Source of the DNA: an uncultured Ruminococcus sp.
GTDB lineage: Bacteria > Bacillota > Clostridia > Oscillospirales > Ruminococcaceae
Length of the DNA: 54,227 nt
Assembly (NCBI GenBank): GCA_937926145.1
Contig: CALANW010000166.1
Coordinates: 1 to 54,227, forward strand
Direction: 5' to 3'
The translations under genes were made by a program, and so were the position numbers. The notes beneath the pieces are model-generated. The model was given only the letters and a program-made list of their open reading frames with translations, made no database searches and was not told the DNA's origin. Below are positions 51,522 through 54,227 of the stretch, piece after piece (the stretch's first letter is position 1; the number at the start of each line of letters is the position of its first letter).

Positions 51522-52397
51522 ATGGAACCAACAAAAGGATTGATAATAAAATCTATCGGGGGACTTTATTCTGTAAAGTCCCCCTTGGGCGTTATAGAAT
51601 GTAAGGCGAGGGGGATATTCAGAAAGCAGAATATCTCGCCGTGTGTCGGTGACGAAGTAGTTGTGTCGGACGGAGTTATCTCGGAGATAATGCCGAGAAA
51701 AAACGAACTCATCCGCCCTCCGCTCGCTAATCTCGATTATATGATATTCGTTGTTTCGACCTGTGAGCCTTCGCCGAATTTTCTACTCCTTGATAAATTT
51801 ATTGCGATATGTGTTTTTAAGGGGATAAAGCCGCTCATTGCCGTTACAAAATCGGATATAAAGGCTGACGATTCAATAACGGAAATATATAAGAACTCAG
51901 GTGCAGAGGTTTTCGTAATAGATTATTCCGACGAAAGCAGCTTCACGGCACTTTATGATAAGATAGCTGGAAAGCTTTGTGCCTTTACTGGAAATACGGG
52001 CGTTGGAAAATCTACGCTTCTCAATCATCTTGACACTGATACTGTCCGCGCAACGGGCGAAATAAGCCAAAAGCTCGGCAGAGGCAGACATACAACTCGT
52101 CACGTTGAAATGTTTGAGATGAAAAATGGCGCGTTGGTTGCCGATACACCGGGGTTTTCTACATTTGAAACTAACAAATACGATATTATCTTGAAAGACG
52201 AGCTTGCAGGCTGTTTCAATGAGTTTGGAGAGTATTTTGGAAAGTGCCGCTTTCCAGATTGCTCGCACACAAAGGAAAAAGGCTGTGCTGTCATTGATGC
52301 TGTAAAGAACGGTGATATACCGTTATCACGCCACGAAAGCTATGTTGCTATGTATGAAGAAGCAAAGCAGATAAAGGAATGGGAAATCGGAAAATGA
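51522..52397 (+). CDS. rsgA: Ribosome small-subunit GTPase A
   Basis: Circularly permuted GTPase assisting late 30S maturation. 291 residues. The N-terminal OB domain is followed by the permuted order: G4 AVTKSD, G1 GNTGVGKSTLLN, G2 (TTRHVEM) and G3 DTPGFS. The C-terminal zinc site is CRFPDCSHTKEKGC. Shown as CpgA in B. subtilis, where it is also a PrkC substrate. It overlaps thiN by 4 bp (ATGA); rpe, present between them in B. subtilis, is absent. Confidence 0.96.
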   Translation: MEPTKGLIIKSIGGLYSVKSPLGVIECKARGIFRKQNISPCVGDEVVVSDGVISEIMPRKNELIRPPLANLDYMIFVVSTCEPSPNFLLLDKFIAICVFKGIKPLIAVTKSDIKADDSITEIYKNSGAEVFVIDYSDESSFTALYDKIAGKLCAFTGNTGVGKSTLLNHLDTDTVRATGEISQKLGRGRHTTRHVEMFEMKNGALVADTPGFSTFETNKYDIILKDELAGCFNEFGEYFGKCRFPDCSHTKEKGCAVIDAVKNGDIPLSRHESYVAMYEEAKQIKEWEIGK

Positions 52398-53011
52398 GCG
52401 AATGCTATATTTTCGGCGGAGCAAAAATTGAAAATTACGGATTTATAAAGATACCAAATGATGCTTTCATAATCGCGGCTGACAGCGGTATCTCTCATCT
52501 GAAAGGCTTCGGCGTTGAACCCGATATTATTATGGGCGATTTTGACAGCTGCGAAATTCCGACTGAATACAATTGCGGGATCGTACGCTTCAAGCCCGAA
52601 AAAGACGATACCGACCTTATGATTGCTGTAAAAAAGGCGCTTTCACTTGGTTCTGACAGAATTTTTATCCTTGGGGCAATGGGCGGTAGATTCGACCACA
52701 CGATAGCCGCGCTGCAAACGCTTGAATATATCTATGAAAACGGTGCTTATGGTGCGATTTTAGATGAAAATAATGCTGTTTATATCCAAAGTGTTGGAAA
52801 GAGCAGATATAAAGCCGATAAAAACTGTTATTTTTCCGTTTTGTCGCTTACAGATGAATCAGTGGTTTCTATAAGTGGAACGAAATACGAATTGCAGGAT
52901 TCGGTCATCGTGCGGAGTTTTCCGCTTGGAGTGAGCAATGAATTTGCCGATGAATATGCGGAAATCGAAATTTCAAAGGGAAAAGTCCTTATAATCTATT
53001 CAAAAAAGTAA
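52394..53011 (+). CDS. thiN: Thiamine pyrophosphokinase
   Basis: Transfers pyrophosphate from ATP to thiamine. 205 residues from the ATG overlapping the rsgA stop (MSECYIFGGAKIENYG). IIAADSGISHLKGFGVEPDIIMGDFDS carries the conserved acidic metal-binding residues, and DTDLMIAVKKAL and LGAMGGRFDHTIAALQTL complete the active site. The C-terminal thiamine-binding domain includes VRSFPLGVSNEF. In-cluster position before spoVM matches B. subtilis yloS. Confidence 0.95.
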   Translation: MSECYIFGGAKIENYGFIKIPNDAFIIAADSGISHLKGFGVEPDIIMGDFDSCEIPTEYNCGIVRFKPEKDDTDLMIAVKKALSLGSDRIFILGAMGGRFDHTIAALQTLEYIYENGAYGAILDENNAVYIQSVGKSRYKADKNCYFSVLSLTDESVVSISGTKYELQDSVIVRSFPLGVSNEFADEYAEIEISKGKVLIIYSKK

Positions 53012-53019
53012 AATTTGTA

Positions 53020-53047
53020 ACCGCTTTTGCGACTGCGGCATAGTATA
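53020..53047 (+). promoter_or_regulatory. Candidate mother-cell promoter of spoVM
   Basis: CATAGTATA (53039-53047) fits the -10 shared by sigma-E and sigma-K (CATANNNTA). An AC dinucleotide 17 bp upstream fits a sigma-K -35, but an AT-rich sigma-E -35 is not obvious. It lies about 30 bp before the spoVM ATG. Confidence 0.4.
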
Positions 53048-53075
53048 TACCAAACTAAAGTTTGGAGGAGATATT

Positions 53076-53165
53076 ATGAAAGTCGTAGTTATCAAAAGCC
53101 CTAAAATGCTCGCAAACATTTTTCGTATAATCTTTCGGATAAAAAAAGACGACAGCGACAGCTAA
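53076..53165 (+). CDS. spoVM: Stage V sporulation protein M
   Basis: A 29-residue amphipathic peptide beginning MKVVVIKSPKMLANIFRI. It aligns with B. subtilis SpoVM (26 residues, MKFYTIKLPKFLGGIVRA). The alignment keeps K2, I6, K7, P9, K10 and the basic, D-containing end. In B. subtilis SpoVM recognises the convex forespore membrane and anchors SpoIVA and the coat; Pro9 matters for that. A strong GGAGGAG site 6 nt before ATG supports translation. Gene order thiN-spoVM is the same as in B. subtilis. A terminator follows 3 bp after the stop. It is too short for most gene callers. Confidence 0.9.
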   Translation: MKVVVIKSPKMLANIFRIIFRIKKDDSDS

Positions 53166-53168
53166 TGA

Positions 53169-53211
53169 AAACCGCCCGAGGAAAAATCATTCCTTGGGCG
53201 GTTTGTTTTTG
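53169..53211. terminator. Terminator shared by spoVM and the recombinase gene
   Basis: A 15-bp stem (53169-53183 with 53190-53204, one G-T) around AAATCA, followed by TTTGTTTTTG on the plus strand. One arm also encodes the last residues (KPPKE) of the convergent recombinase gene, whose stop lies in the loop. Confidence 0.85.
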
Positions 53212-54179
53212 TTCTTGATATTTGCAAGTGGAGAAGCGTCCATTGCTTCTTTAACATTTTCATTTGATAAATGTGTGTAAATTTCGGTAGTTGAAATACT
53301 TTTGTGTCCGAGTATATTTCTTAGAGTAAGTGTATCAACATTACCATGTTGATACATAAGCGTTGCAGCAGTGTGGCGAAGTTTATGGGCTGATAAGCCT
53401 CGGTTATCAAGATTGCTGTCATGCAGCGCTTTGTCAACTATCTGTTCAACTCTTCTGTTGGTTATCCTTGAACCCTGCTTGCTCAAAAAAAGTGCATTTG
53501 GTTCTTTATCTGATGGTTTTCTTGTTGGAAGATAAGTTACTATAGCATCTGCGCAAGCATCATTAACGTGAATGATTCGTTCTTTGTTGCCTTTTCCAAG
53601 CAGACGCATAGAACGCTCATCAAGATTAACATCTTGCATATTTAATCCAACAAGCTCACTTAATCTCATTCCACAGTTGATGAAAAGCGTCACAATACAA
53701 TAATCGCGCAGGTAAAAAGGGTCATCGGTGTTCATATTTTCAAGTAATTTTATACTTTCATCGAGCGTTAAAAACTTTGGAAGATGTTCATGCATTTTAG
53801 GATAATCAACATCTTTTGTTGGTTCATCGTCAATAAGTTCGAGGTCACGATGCAAACATCGGAAAAAAAGACGCAGAGATGCAAGTTTTCTATGTCTTGT
53901 TTTAGCTGTGTTTTTTCTATCTGCGGCAACATAATTAAGATATTGGAGAATGTCCAGTTTTGTTAATGATTTGATGTAATCTATCGGAACATCAGAAATA
54001 TCTATCATATTAAACGGAGTGTTAGGGGGAACAACACCATTTTTTACTTTTAAATAACGTAGAAAAATTCTCAAATCTATAAAATATGTATCAATAGTTT
54101 TTTCTGCTTTCAGCAAAACGACACGCTGATATGTGAAAAAATCGTTGAGAAAGTATGGGCATTCATCAGGATTTATCAT
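53187..54179 (-). CDS. Tyrosine recombinase (XerC/XerD-like)
   Basis: Site-specific recombinase of 330 residues. The N-terminal SAM-like DNA-binding domain (about 10-125; YFLNDFFTYQRVVLLKAEKT) is followed by the catalytic domain with Arg in GMRLSELVGL, Lys in LGKGNKERIIHV, HxxR in HKLRHTAATL, His in GHKSI and the nucleophile Tyr in TTEIYTHLS. No excisionase, phage or att sites are visible, so it is most likely a chromosome-dimer resolvase (XerA/XerD type), though no dif site lies in the window. It is about 30 residues longer than typical XerD. Convergent with spoVM and shares its terminator. Confidence 0.88.
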   Translation of the reverse strand: MINPDECPYFLNDFFTYQRVVLLKAEKTIDTYFIDLRIFLRYLKVKNGVVPPNTPFNMIDISDVPIDYIKSLTKLDILQYLNYVAADRKNTAKTRHRKLASLRLFFRCLHRDLELIDDEPTKDVDYPKMHEHLPKFLTLDESIKLLENMNTDDPFYLRDYCIVTLFINCGMRLSELVGLNMQDVNLDERSMRLLGKGNKERIIHVNDACADAIVTYLPTRKPSDKEPNALFLSKQGSRITNRRVEQIVDKALHDSNLDNRGLSAHKLRHTAATLMYQHGNVDTLTLRNILGHKSISTTEIYTHLSNENVKEAMDASPLANIKNKNKPPKE

Positions 54180-54227
54180 AACTTACGGGTTCACTTCCTT
54201 ATAATAACTGTTTACTTTATTTTAATA

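Noticed and set aside
53187..54179. Integrase of an integrative element next to a tRNA
   Set aside because: No tRNA, att repeat, excisionase or cargo genes are adjacent, and the visible neighbours are core genes. The window ends here, so a final test needs the next sequence.
1..54227. CRISPR array, insertion sequence or prophage
   Set aside because: No regularly spaced repeats, transposase, terminal repeats, or phage structural genes were seen. The only recombinase looks like a housekeeping Xer protein.

Overview
The window looks like a chromosomal segment of an anaerobic, spore-forming Firmicute of class Clostridia, most likely a Ruminococcus-like member of the Oscillospiraceae. This is inferred from the sporulation genes (spoIIR, gerW, a DacF-type carboxypeptidase, spoVM), Bacillus/Clostridium-like gene order, two T-box leaders, a CIRCE heat-shock operator, TTGACA/TATAAT-type promoters and a GH5 glucanase. 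I see no prophage, insertion sequence or CRISPR array. Almost all of it is core genome.

Layout. 1-1.35 kb: rpsF-ssb-rpsR with its own promoter and terminator. 1.4-3.55 kb: groES-groEL (minus) behind a perfect CIRCE. 3.7-5.8 kb: pgk and spoIIR (minus). 5.9-9.3 kb: three tRNA genes (Thr-GGT, Arg-CCT, Lys-TTT) interleaved with an alpha/beta hydrolase, ilvE and a 63-codon orphan. 9.3-17.4 kb: a GH5 glucanase and a complete trp operon (E-GD-C-F-B-A, minus) under a Trp T-box. 17.45-22.8 kb: prmA followed by a divergent type IIA topoisomerase pair (parE/parC-like). 22.8-27.65 kb: asnB and a yceG-telA pair (minus). 27.68-30.2 kb: a Tyr T-box followed by a frameshifted methyltransferase and tyrS. 30.2-30.5 kb: rpmB (minus).

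30.59-35.9 kb: M50 protease-scpA-scpB-DUF2953-gerW-dacF-rluB, linking chromosome condensation and sporulation functions. 35.98-39.3 kb: a three-gene biotin-dependent carboxyltransferase module (12S-like, biotin carrier, 5S-like) with no biotin carboxylase and no membrane decarboxylase subunit. 39.3-53.2 kb: a long co-directional run yicC-remA-gmk-rpoZ-priA-def-fmt-yugP-rsmB-rlmN-prpC-prkC-rsgA-thiN-spoVM. It matches the Bacillus subtilis yloC-to-spoVM region but has no coaBC or rpe, and has a yugP-type metallopeptidase inserted. A tyrosine recombinase (minus) closes the window.

How the genes work together. The two T-boxes can be read fully from sequence: Trp bulge UGGCACC and Tyr bulge UGGUACA, whose fourth base matches the discriminator base of the cognate tRNA, with antiterminator stems that pair exactly. 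They couple tryptophan synthesis and tyrosyl-tRNA charging to uncharged tRNA. The 39-53 kb cluster joins nucleotide supply, transcription, replication restart, translation initiation and rRNA modification to a PrkC/PrpC kinase-phosphatase pair and ends with the tiny spore-coat anchoring peptide SpoVM. Gaps between genes hold mainly the promoters, leaders and terminators listed. The remaining intergenic DNA (for example 1351-1420, 3547-3710, 8330-8460, 8910-9065) shows nothing else I can support. I found no clearly new multi-gene system. The least ordinary items are the carboxyltransferase module, the divergent topoisomerase pair, the stand-alone yceG-telA pair and the broken methyltransferase under Tyr T-box control.
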